A stretch of DNA of 6,905 nucleotides from Thiorhodovibrio sp. (GTDB taxonomy: Bacteria; Pseudomonadota; Gammaproteobacteria; Chromatiales; Chromatiaceae). Both the position numbers and the translations under genes were made by a program. The stretch spans positions 1 to 6,905 of the forward strand of contig SKYD01000006.1 of assembly GCA_007128075.1 (NCBI GenBank), read 5' to 3'. Positions 1 to 6,394 of this stretch are shown here, piece after piece. The number at the start of each line of letters is the position of its first letter. The stretch's first letter is position 1. Under the pieces are notes generated by a model. That model had not been told where the DNA came from and searched no databases. It saw only the letters and a program-made list of their open reading frames with translations.

Positions 1-2
1 GC

Positions 3-638
3 GGATCAGATCGTGTTAGCAATTTGACATTAGCCTGTCATGACTGCAATCAAAAGAAGGGCAATCAGCCGCTTGAAGTGTTTTTGGCGCATGATCCCAA
101 GCGATTGGCGAGAATTAAAGCACACGCCAAAGCACCGCTGAAAGATGCGGCTGCCATCAATGCGATTCGCTACGCCATCGGTAACGCGCTCAAAAAGTTC
201 GGGTTGCCAGTTTCATTTTGGTCAGGCGGGCGCACCAAAAAGAACCGCATCAGCCAAGGGTACACTAAAGATCACTGGATTGATGCCGCTTGTGTTGGCG
301 AAACCGGCGCAGCCGTGCATATTCCAGACGGGATGAGACCGCTGATCATCACTGCCACTGGCAGAGGCCAGCGCCAAGTCACTCGCGTCAATAAGTTCGG
401 ATTTCCCTGTGCCAAAGCCAAAACTGGAAAAACCGTCAACGGAATCAGAACAGGCGATATTGTGAAACTGATTCAACCCAAAGGCAAATATGCCGGCGAA
501 TATTGTGCTCGTGTGACAGCGATTAAGAACAGCGATCAGCGTATTTCGATCACTATCAATCGCAAACAAACCTGGTTTGCTTCAAAATTAGCGCACATCA
601 TGCAACGCGGCGATGGTTACGCTTATGCTTACGCATGA
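3..638 (+). CDS. iscB: IscB-family RNA-guided nuclease, C-terminal part (5' end outside the window)
   Basis: The frame is open from the first base, so this is the C-terminal 211 residues of a longer protein. The TTG at 24 is an internal leucine codon, not a start. The visible part begins with the end of the HNH domain (GSDRVSNLTLAC, then CHDCNQKKGN), whose catalytic histidine lies before the window. A helical stretch with DAAAINAIRYAI follows, then SGGRTKKNR, then the RuvC-III motif HWIDAACVG (H91 and catalytic D94 of the visible part, around base 273-284). The rest is the IscB C-terminal domain (GRGQRQVTRVNKFGFP, GIRTGDIV, KGKYAG) ending in MQRGDGYAY. This motif order is typical of IscB, the nuclease of OMEGA systems and relative of Cas9, which cuts DNA with an omega RNA. 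That RNA is normally encoded upstream of iscB and so is not expected here. No frameshift is visible in this part. Whether the whole gene is intact, or mobile with a transposase, cannot be judged. Confidence 0.9.
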   Translation, partial: GSDRVSNLTLACHDCNQKKGNQPLEVFLAHDPKRLARIKAHAKAPLKDAAAINAIRYAIGNALKKFGLPVSFWSGGRTKKNRISQGYTKDHWIDAACVGETGAAVHIPDGMRPLIITATGRGQRQVTRVNKFGFPCAKAKTGKTVNGIRTGDIVKLIQPKGKYAGEYCARVTAIKNSDQRISITINRKQTWFASKLAHIMQRGDGYAYAYA

Positions 639-647
639 AACAACGGC

Positions 648-680
648 GCGCGACGCATTGCAATGCGCAGGCGCTCGCGC
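648..680. repeat. Imperfect bulged hairpin 9 bases after the iscB stop
   Basis: The outer arms GCGCGA (648-653) and TCGCGC (675-680) are complementary. They enclose a perfect 14-base palindrome at 654-667 that folds as a 5-bp stem (CGCAT/ATGCG) with a TGCA loop. Seven unpaired bases (668-674) form a one-sided bulge. Imperfect hairpins of this kind are known at the ends of IS200/IS605-type elements, the class from which IscB derives. Assigning this one to an element end is inference. It is not a Rho-independent terminator because no T-run follows. Confidence 0.45.
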
Positions 681-693
681 TCCACTTCGTTAC

Positions 694-713
694 GCGACTC
701 GCTGGCGGGTCGC
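694..713. repeat. Second hairpin: 8-bp stem with a CTGG loop
   Basis: GCGACTCG (694-701) pairs with CGGGTCGC (706-713) with one T-G wobble, leaving the tetraloop CTGG. Downstream, at 716-727, GTCAT and ATGAC form another small inverted repeat around CC. Together with the hairpin at 648-680 these make a tandem cluster. The role is unknown; candidates are an element end, a REP-like repeat or an mRNA 3'-end stabiliser. Confidence 0.4.
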
Positions 714-763
714 TCGTCATCCATGACTCGCTCCAATGCCACTGATTTGCTTTTACATTTAGC

Positions 764-767
764 AGGA
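764..767 (+). promoter_or_regulatory. Ribosome binding site of glgA that supports the upstream start
   Basis: AGGA lies 7 bases before the ATG at 775. The only other methionine codon before the catalytic domain is at 1135, and it has no purine-rich sequence in front of it. The site therefore favours the long protein that includes the repeat region. Confidence 0.6.
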
Positions 768-774
768 TAGCGTC

Positions 775-2661
775 ATGCCCAGAAAAAAAGGCACCTCCAA
801 AACGACCACCACCGCCAAGCCAGCACCGAAGCCGGAAGTCAAACCCGTCGCCGAGGTCAAACCTGAGCTTAAGCCGGAGGTCAAGCCCGTCGCCAAGGCC
901 GAGGTCAAACCTGAGCCTAAGCCGGAGGTCAAGCCCGTCGCCAAGGCCGAGGTCAAACCTGAGCCTAAGCCGGAGGTTAAGCCCGTCGCCAAGGCCGAGG
1001 TCAAACCTGAGCCTAAGCCAGAGGTCAAACCCGTCGCCGAGGTCAAGCCTGAGCCTAAGCCAGAGGTCAAGCCCGTCGCCGAGGTCAAACCTGAGCCGAA
1101 GCCGGAGGTCAAGCCAGAACCACTGCCCGAGCCAATGTCGGAACCAGTTCACGAACCCGCGCCGCCGCCGCGTCCAGCGCGCCCGAGTTTGTTTATCGTT
1201 CATATCACGCCGGAGATGGCTCCCATTGCCAAGGTCGGCGGACTGGCGGATGTGGTGTTTGGGTTAAGCCGCGAGCTGGCGATTCGCGGCAACCATGTCG
1301 AGATCATCCTGCCCAAATACGACAATCTGCGCTACGACCATATTTTTGAGCTGCATCGGGTGTTTGATGATCTGTGGGTACCGTGGTATGAGGGCGCGGT
1401 GCATTGCACGGTGTATTTTGGCTTTGTCCATGACCGCAAATGCTTTTTTATCGAGCCGCACTCGTCGGATAATTTTTTCAATCGCGGCAGCATCTACGGC
1501 TTTAATGACGATGTGTTGCGCTATGCCTTTTTCTCGCGAGCAGCGATTGAATTTTTATGGCAAGCCGGCAAGCATCCCGACATCATCCATTGTCACGATT
1601 GGCAAACCGCGCTGGTACCGGTGTATCTGTATGAATTTTATCAACGCCTCGGCATGACCCATCCCCGTGCCTGCTTGACGATTCATAATTTCAAGCATCA
1701 GGGGGTGACGGGGCCGGAGCTGTTGCGGGCAACTGGGCTGCATCAGCCGGAGCGTTTTATGCACCCGGATCGGTTGGGTGATAACCATCATCCCAATGCG
1801 CTCAATCTGCTCAAGGGCGGCATTGTCTATGCCAATTTCATCACCACGGTCTCGCCGCGCCATGCCTTTGAGGCGAAAGACGACGGCCAGGGCTTTGGGC
1901 TGGAATCGACCTTGCACACCCATCATGTCAAATATGGCGGGGTGGTCAACGGCATTGATTATGATGTGTGGAATCCAGAGGTCGATCAGCAGATTCCAGT
2001 GCGCTATGGCATCGATACTCTCGATGGCAAATACGACAACAAACGCGCCCTGCGCCAGCGGCTGATGCTTGCCGACAACGAAAAGCCGATTGTTGCCTTT
2101 ATCGGGCGGCTGGATCCCCAAAAAGGGCTGGAATTGGTGCGCCATGCGATCTTTTATACGCTCCAGCATGGCGGTCAATTCGTGCTCTTAGGTTCCAGTC
2201 CTGATCATGCCATCAACAATGATTTCTGGGGCCTAAAGCACATGCTCAACGACAGCCCCGATTGTCATTTAGAGATCGGCTTTGATGATGATCTAGCGCA
2301 TCTGATCTATGCCGGTGCTGACATCATGCTGGTGCCGAGTCGCTTTGAGCCTTGCGGGCTGACCCAACTCATCGCCCTGCGCTATGGCACCATTCCAGTG
2401 GTGCGCACTGTCGGCGGGCTGGCGGATACCGTGTTTGACAAAGACCATTCCGACCGCCCACTGCATGAGCGCAATGGCTATCGTTTTAATAACTACGATG
2501 CGCCGGGGCTGGAATCGGCGTTGGGACGGGCGCTGGCGTGCTATTTCGACTACCCCGAGCATTTCCGTGAGCTGATCAAAAATGCCATGCGCTTTGATTT
2601 CTCGTGGAATCATCCTGGCGAGGATTATCTCAACATCTATGATTTTATTCGTAACCGCTGA
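775..2661 (+). CDS. glgA: Glycogen synthase (GT5) with a K/E/P/V repeat extension at the N-terminus
   Basis: This enzyme transfers glucose from ADP-glucose (possibly UDP-glucose) to the non-reducing end of an alpha-1,4-glucan in the cytoplasm. The protein has 628 residues, against roughly 470-500 for typical GlgA; the excess is the N-terminal tail. Residues 1-13 are basic and Thr-rich, about 14-116 are the tandem repeat, and 117-137 are a Pro-rich linker. The catalytic part starts near residue 138 with SLFIVHITPEMAP and the nucleotide-sugar motif KVGGLADV (K153). Further family motifs are HDWQT (H274), TIHNFKHQG (H304), IGRLDPQKGL (R445, K450), RFEPCGLTQ (E525) and VGGLADTV (547-553). The key GT5 residues are present, so it should be active. 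No signal peptide or membrane segment is seen. The AGGA site and unbroken frame support the start at 775; M121 would give a standard-length protein but lacks a ribosome site. The stop overlaps the next gene by one base, so the two are probably translated together. glgC, glgB and glgP are not adjacent. Confidence 0.93.
   Translation: MPRKKGTSKTTTTAKPAPKPEVKPVAEVKPELKPEVKPVAKAEVKPEPKPEVKPVAKAEVKPEPKPEVKPVAKAEVKPEPKPEVKPVAEVKPEPKPEVKPVAEVKPEPKPEVKPEPLPEPMSEPVHEPAPPPRPARPSLFIVHITPEMAPIAKVGGLADVVFGLSRELAIRGNHVEIILPKYDNLRYDHIFELHRVFDDLWVPWYEGAVHCTVYFGFVHDRKCFFIEPHSSDNFFNRGSIYGFNDDVLRYAFFSRAAIEFLWQAGKHPDIIHCHDWQTALVPVYLYEFYQRLGMTHPRACLTIHNFKHQGVTGPELLRATGLHQPERFMHPDRLGDNHHPNALNLLKGGIVYANFITTVSPRHAFEAKDDGQGFGLESTLHTHHVKYGGVVNGIDYDVWNPEVDQQIPVRYGIDTLDGKYDNKRALRQRLMLADNEKPIVAFIGRLDPQKGLELVRHAIFYTLQHGGQFVLLGSSPDHAINNDFWGLKHMLNDSPDCHLEIGFDDDLAHLIYAGADIMLVPSRFEPCGLTQLIALRYGTIPVVRTVGGLADTVFDKDHSDRPLHERNGYRFNNYDAPGLESALGRALACYFDYPEHFRELIKNAMRFDFSWNHPGEDYLNIYDFIRNR
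814..1122 (+). repeat. In-frame 42/48-base tandem repeat encoding (KA)EVKPEPKPEVKPVA
   Basis: After a partial first unit (814-852) come units at 853-894 (42 bases), 895-942, 943-990 and 991-1038 (48 each), 1039-1080 (42) and a degenerate last unit at 1081-1122. The 48-base form differs from the 42-base form by an added KA dipeptide. Units 895-942 and 943-990 differ at one silent position, and 991-1038 differs from the first of these at two silent positions. The only amino-acid change inside a complete unit is Leu for Pro in 853-894. Unit lengths are multiples of three, so gain or loss of units keeps the frame. The peptide should be an extended, disordered, nearly charge-balanced chain, similar in composition to PEVK or TonB-like spacers. 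The similarity to those is compositional only. Confidence 0.95.
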
Positions 2662-3947
2662 TGAAAATTTATAACCTCTTTCCGTTGTTGGCAGGTCGCA
2701 TCCCGGAATGGGCACCGCATCTTGAACGCGCTGCGGCGATGGGCTTTGACTGGATTTTTGTCAATCCGATTCAGCGCACTGGACGCTCGGGCAGCCTGTA
2801 TTCAATCGCTGATTATTTTGCGATCAACGAGCGTTTGGTGGATCCGAATGGGGGGACTGCCGAACAGCAGTTAAAACAACTGGTGGCGACTGCCAAACAA
2901 CACGGCCAATCGCTGATGATTGATCTGGTGATCAACCATTGCGCGATTGACAGCCCGCTGGTGCAGCAACATCCCGAGTGGTTTGTGCTCAAGCGCGGCA
3001 AGCCGGCGAGTCCGTTTTGTGTCGAGCCGGATGGCAGCAAAACCGTGTGGGAGGATTTGGCGCAGTTTGACCATAAAAAATCCAAGGATCGTGAAGGGCT
3101 GCTGGCGTATTGCGTCAAGATCGTTGACCATCTCGCCAACCTCGGCTTTCGCGGGCTGCGCTGTGATGCCGCCTATCAACTGCCAAGTGAGTTTTGGCGC
3201 GAGCTGATTGAGAAAAGTCGCGCCAAGCACCCCGATCTGGTCTTTGTTGCCGAGACTCTGGGCTGCTCGCCCAAGCAAACCAAAACCACGGCGAGTGCTG
3301 GCTTTGATGCGATTTATAACAGCGCCAAATGGTGGGATTTTGGCGGCGACTGGCTGCTAGAGCAATACAATCTGACGCGCAAGGTGGTCGGCTCGATCAG
3401 CTTTCCCGAAAGCCACGACACCGAGCGGCTGTTTGCCGAGATGCACGACAATGTCAACGCCCTGCGCCAGCGTTACTTGTTTACTGCACTGTTTGCTAGT
3501 CATATTATGATGCCGATGGGCTATGAATACGGCTTTCGGCGGCGACTGCATGTGGTCAACACCCGCCCCGAAGATTGGGAGTCGCCCAACGCTGATCTGA
3601 CTGATTTTATCGCCCAGATCAATCGCATCAAAGACAGCTATCCGGTGCTTGCCAGTGAAGGGCAAATTGATTGGCTGGACTATCACAACCCGGCGATTCT
3701 GGTGCTGCGCAAACAGCACGATGGCGGCAAAGACCGAGCGCTGCTGATCATCAACAAAGACCCGTGGAACAACCAGGAATTTTATTGCGAGGATTTGCAG
3801 CAATTGCTAGGCGATTCAACCCCGCTGCACGATGTCTCACCCGATTGGCCAATGGAGCATCTACCCGCGCCGTTTCATTTTGACCTCGGCCCCGGGGTGG
3901 CGCGGGTGTTGGTCACTGCGAAGCCTCAATCGCCGCCCGCAGGGTAG
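2661..3947 (+). CDS. GH13 alpha-amylase-family enzyme, compact form, coupled to glgA
   Basis: This 428-residue protein has a GH13 (beta/alpha)8 barrel and a short C-terminal beta domain. All four classic regions are present: region I DLVINH (D88, N92, H93), region II LRCDAAY (R167, nucleophile D169), region III FVAETLG (acid/base E198) and region IV ESHDTERL (H252, transition-state stabiliser D253). NSAKWWDF (220-227), MGYEYGF and NTRPEDW, as I recall them, mark a bacterial subgroup near the GlgE maltosyltransferases. True GlgE is much longer, with N-terminal domains missing here, so that name is not justified. Hydrolysis of, or transfer between, alpha-1,4-glucans is likely, but the exact reaction cannot be read from the sequence. 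There is no signal peptide, so it should act in the cytoplasm, fitting glycogen metabolism. The ATG shares its A with the glgA stop (TGATG) and has no clear ribosome site, suggesting reinitiation after glgA. The last 11 codons and the stop overlap the 3' end of radA on the other strand. Confidence 0.88.
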   Translation: MKIYNLFPLLAGRIPEWAPHLERAAAMGFDWIFVNPIQRTGRSGSLYSIADYFAINERLVDPNGGTAEQQLKQLVATAKQHGQSLMIDLVINHCAIDSPLVQQHPEWFVLKRGKPASPFCVEPDGSKTVWEDLAQFDHKKSKDREGLLAYCVKIVDHLANLGFRGLRCDAAYQLPSEFWRELIEKSRAKHPDLVFVAETLGCSPKQTKTTASAGFDAIYNSAKWWDFGGDWLLEQYNLTRKVVGSISFPESHDTERLFAEMHDNVNALRQRYLFTALFASHIMMPMGYEYGFRRRLHVVNTRPEDWESPNADLTDFIAQINRIKDSYPVLASEGQIDWLDYHNPAILVLRKQHDGGKDRALLIINKDPWNNQEFYCEDLQQLLGDSTPLHDVSPDWPMEHLPAPFHFDLGPGVARVLVTAKPQSPPAG

Positions 3948-5277
3948 CCACTGGCTCGATGTCTAGGCCCTCGATGCCCTCTTTGGGGGCATTAGCGAAG
4001 GGAACAATGGCGCGGCGCAGGCCATGTTTGGCGGCCTCGCGTAGGCGTTCCTGACCATTGGGCACTGGACGAATCTCACCTGCCAGCCCGATTTCACCAA
4101 ACAGCACCAGATCAGTCGGCAGCGGCTGATCGCGTTGGCTAGACAGGATCGCCAACACCAGGGCAAGATCCGCCGCAGTTTCGCTGATGCGCACCCCGCC
4201 GACCACATTGACAAACACATCACGCGCAAACATCGGCACCCCGCCATGACGGTGCAACACCGCCAGCAGCATTGCCAGCCGATTCTGATCCAGCCCCAGC
4301 GCAACGCGCCGCGGATTTGCCAGCGGACTGTCATCGACTAGGGCTTGCACCTCGACCAGCAGCGGGCGAGTGCCTTCGCGGGTGACCAAGATCGCCGAGC
4401 CAGGCACTCGCGCACGATGGCGCGAGAGAAAAATCGCCGATGGATTTTTGATCTCACGCAGCCCATGATCGGTCATTGCAAACACGCCGAGCTCATTGAC
4501 TGCGCCGTAGCGATTTTTGACCGCCCGCACCAGCCGATGGGTGCCGCCTGGCTCGCCCTCAAAATAGAGCACCGTGTCAACCATGTGTTCAAGAACCCGC
4601 GGCCCCGCCAACGCCCCCTCTTTGGTGACATGCCCCACCAGAAACACGGTGATCTCTTGTTGCTTGGCAAGACGCACCAATCGCGCTGCACTCTCGCGCA
4701 CCTGCGTGACCGAGCCAGGCGCGGAATTGAGTTCTTCGGTGTAAAGGGTTTGGATGGAGTCAATCACCACCACCTGCGGCTGTTCGCTGGCAACGGCGGC
4801 GAGAATGTGCTCGACACAGGTCTCAGCCAGCAGGCGGATGCCCTGAGTTTGCAGCGCCAGCCGCTGGGCGCGCAAGCGAATCTGGCGCGGTGATTCCTCG
4901 CCGGTGACATACAACAGCGGCGGCCCCTGATCCCGTGCCAACGCGGCGCAGGTTTGTAACAGCAAGGTCGATTTGCCAATGCCCGGATCGCCACCAATCA
5001 GCACCACCGAACCCGCCACCAACCCACCACCGAGGACGCGATCCAGCTCGCTAATGCCGCTGTGATGTCGCCGCTCAATCTCTGGATTGACGCTGCCTAG
5101 ATCCAATACCTGCGTCTGCACCCCGGCATAGCCGCGTCGCTTGCTGGAGGATGGGCGCGGCAAGGCACTTTCTTCGAGCGTGTTCCAAGCACCGCAATCG
5201 CTGCATTGTCCGCCCCATTTGGGACTCTGAGCACCGCAATTGCGACAGATATAGCCGGTGCGTGGTTTAGTGCTCAT
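3913..5277 (-). CDS. radA: DNA repair protein RadA (branch-migration ATPase)
   Basis: RadA is a RecA-like DnaB-type ATPase that drives branch migration during recombinational repair. With the ATG at 5277 it has 454 residues, near the usual 450-460. Features in order: a C4 zinc finger (C11, C14, C25, C28; CRNCG then CSDCGAW); linker; Walker A GGDPGIGKST (K102); VTGEES; Walker B VVVIDS (D173); the RadA signature KNRYG (254-258; commonly KNRFG, a conservative change); and a C-terminal Lon-like domain with FVNVVGGVRI and LFGEIGLAGEIRPV. A GTG at 5307 would add 10 residues (MSALATGDTR) that do not fit the family start. The ATG at 5277 overlaps the alr stop as ATGA, so translation is probably coupled to alr. 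GGGTGA, about 8 bases upstream, could serve as a weak ribosome site. Its 3' end overlaps the convergent GH13 gene by 35 bases. Confidence 0.96.
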   Translation of the reverse strand: MSTKPRTGYICRNCGAQSPKWGGQCSDCGAWNTLEESALPRPSSSKRRGYAGVQTQVLDLGSVNPEIERRHHSGISELDRVLGGGLVAGSVVLIGGDPGIGKSTLLLQTCAALARDQGPPLLYVTGEESPRQIRLRAQRLALQTQGIRLLAETCVEHILAAVASEQPQVVVIDSIQTLYTEELNSAPGSVTQVRESAARLVRLAKQQEITVFLVGHVTKEGALAGPRVLEHMVDTVLYFEGEPGGTHRLVRAVKNRYGAVNELGVFAMTDHGLREIKNPSAIFLSRHRARVPGSAILVTREGTRPLLVEVQALVDDSPLANPRRVALGLDQNRLAMLLAVLHRHGGVPMFARDVFVNVVGGVRISETAADLALVLAILSSQRDQPLPTDLVLFGEIGLAGEIRPVPNGQERLREAAKHGLRRAIVPFANAPKEGIEGLDIEPVATLRAAIEASQ

Positions 5278-6350
5278 GCGAGTGTCACCCGTGGCGAGAG
5301 CCGACACAGCAATTCATAGTTGATGGTGCCGACCAGCGCGGCAATATCCTCCACTGGTAACCCTTGCCCCCACAGCACCACGCGATCCCCTGGCTGTGCT
5401 TGTGGCGCCAAGCGCAGATCAACGCTGATCATGTCCATCGATACCCGCCCGATCAGCGGCACCCGTTGCCCATGAATGAGCACCGGGGTTCCAGTTGGCG
5501 CATGGCGTGGATAACCATCGCCATAACCAATCGCGACCACGCCCACCGGCATCGACTCAGGACAGCGATAGGTTCCGCCATAGCCGATTGCCGCCCCGCG
5601 CTCAAAATGATGGCGGGCAATCAATCGGCTTTCGAGCGTCATCACCGGACGCAAGCCGAGTTCGTGCGCCGAGCAGTGATCAAACGGCGAGCCACCATAG
5701 AGCATAATCCCCGGGCGCACCCATTCCGTGCGGGCAGCGTTGAGTGCTAAAATTCCGCCCGAGTTGCCGATGTTCAGCGGCAAGCCAAAGGCGGCAGCAA
5801 GCTGCTGTAGCGTCTGACATTGCTGGGCATTGCGTGGATCATCGGGACAGTCAGCATTGGCAAGATGGGTCATCAGCCCCTCAAGCTGCACCTTGGGAGC
5901 CAGCGCCCGCAGTCGCTCGATCAAAGCAGGGACATCAGACAGCGCGACACCTAAGCGGTGCATTCCGGTATCGACTTTCAGCCACACCGCAACTGGGAAA
6001 GACGCTTGGTGTATCTGAGCAGCCAGCCGCTCAATCTGAGCGGCACCATGCAGCCCCAAGGTGAGTCGCGCCGCCAGTGCTGCCGCGAGGGCTTCATGGT
6101 CGGCACAGCCTTCCAGCACCAAAATCGGCAGGGTGATGCCGTGTGTGCGCAGGTGCAATGCCTCATCGATCCGCGCCACCGCCAGCCCATCCGCGGCGGT
6201 CAGGGCTTGGGCAACGCGCACCATGCCGTGACCATAGGCATTCGCCTTGACCACTGCCCAGATGCGACTGTGTGGTGCATGATGCCGCACCTGGGCGAGA
6301 TTATGCGTCAAGGCGCTGAGATCAATGCGGGCGCGGGGGTAAGATGACAT
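5274..6350 (-). CDS. alr: Alanine racemase
   Basis: This PLP enzyme interconverts L- and D-alanine in the cytoplasm, supplying D-Ala for peptidoglycan. Its 358 residues match the usual fold-type III racemase length. The PLP lysine is K35 in VVKANAYGHG. Other family motifs are KVDTGMHRLG (125-134), GLMTHLANAD (158-167), GNSGG (195-199), RPGIMLYGG (212-220), the catalytic tyrosine Y276 in IGYGDGYPRH, and GRVSMDMISVD (301-311). The ATG at 6350 begins MSSYPRARIDLSAL, which aligns with normal Alr starts. No strong Shine-Dalgarno is visible before it; the upstream bases are A/T-rich. It is the first gene of a two-gene unit with radA, joined by a 4-base overlap. Because it sits beside housekeeping radA rather than a D-amino-acid dehydrogenase, biosynthetic alr is more likely than catabolic dadX. 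Confidence 0.96.
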   Translation of the reverse strand: MSSYPRARIDLSALTHNLAQVRHHAPHSRIWAVVKANAYGHGMVRVAQALTAADGLAVARIDEALHLRTHGITLPILVLEGCADHEALAAALAARLTLGLHGAAQIERLAAQIHQASFPVAVWLKVDTGMHRLGVALSDVPALIERLRALAPKVQLEGLMTHLANADCPDDPRNAQQCQTLQQLAAAFGLPLNIGNSGGILALNAARTEWVRPGIMLYGGSPFDHCSAHELGLRPVMTLESRLIARHHFERGAAIGYGGTYRCPESMPVGVVAIGYGDGYPRHAPTGTPVLIHGQRVPLIGRVSMDMISVDLRLAPQAQPGDRVVLWGQGLPVEDIAALVGTINYELLCRLSPRVTLA

Positions 6351-6394
6351 GATAAATTTACAAGCAATCAGGACAATCAGCGGGACAGTTTAAC
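6351..6394. promoter_or_regulatory. Short divergent spacer between alr and the sugar dehydrogenase
   Basis: These 44 bases must hold, or lie close to, the start signals of both divergent genes. It contains an A/T-rich palindrome TAAATTTA (6353-6360) and two copies of CAATCAG (6365-6371 and 6374-6380) nine bases apart. TGATAAATT (6350-6358) could be an extended -10 element on the + strand, but no matching -35 is seen. GGGA at 6382-6385 is a plausible ribosome site 9 bases before the ATG at 6395. Promoter placement is inference with weak support. Confidence 0.35.

Larger units (their letters stand above)
639..774. other. iscB-glgA spacer rich in short inverted repeats
   Basis: This 136-base gap has no credible coding sequence. 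It contains three consecutive self-complementary segments (648-680, 694-713 and 716-727) and a direct repeat of GACTCGCT at 696-703 and 725-732. I see no convincing -35/-10 pair for glgA: TACATT at 754-759 resembles a -10 box but has no -35 partner and sits too close to the ribosome binding site. There is no T-tract for an intrinsic terminator. The segment could be the right end of the element carrying iscB, a dispersed extragenic palindrome, or both. Confidence 0.5.

Noticed and set aside
24..638. TTG at 24 as a start for a small 204-residue protein
   Set aside because: The frame is open upstream to the window edge and encodes conserved IscB HNH residues (SDRVSN), so the TTG is an internal leucine.
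654..667. The 14-base palindrome as a Rho-independent terminator of iscB
   Set aside because: There is no T-run after it or after the extended hairpin. A Rho-dependent or stabilising role is still possible.
814..1122. CRISPR-like array
   Set aside because: The units are directly adjacent with no unique spacers and lie in frame inside glgA.
598..1203. Long open frame on the minus strand opposite the repeat region (201 codons, LRLRFDLGLGDGLDL-type repeats)
   Set aside because: It is the antisense of the glgA repeat. A tandem repeat with a length divisible by three keeps all frames periodic, so a stop-free frame is expected by chance. The peptide is low-complexity and matches no family I recognise.
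1555..2178. 207-codon minus-strand frame opposite glgA
   Set aside because: It lies opposite conserved GT5 motifs with no family match or ribosome site; it is a shadow frame.
1135..2661. Alternative glgA start at M121 giving a normal-length enzyme
   Set aside because: No ribosome site precedes it, whereas AGGA precedes the ATG at 775. The repeats keep frame and amino-acid sequence with silent differences, as expected of translated sequence.
2661..3947. Naming the GH13 gene glgE
   Set aside because: Similarity around the RPEDW region is suggestive, but the protein is far shorter than GlgE and lacks its N-terminal domains, so only GH13 family membership is claimed.
4345..4893. 182-codon plus-strand frame opposite radA
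   Set aside because: It is fully antisense to well-conserved radA codons, has no recognisable domain, and its composition is that of a shadow frame.
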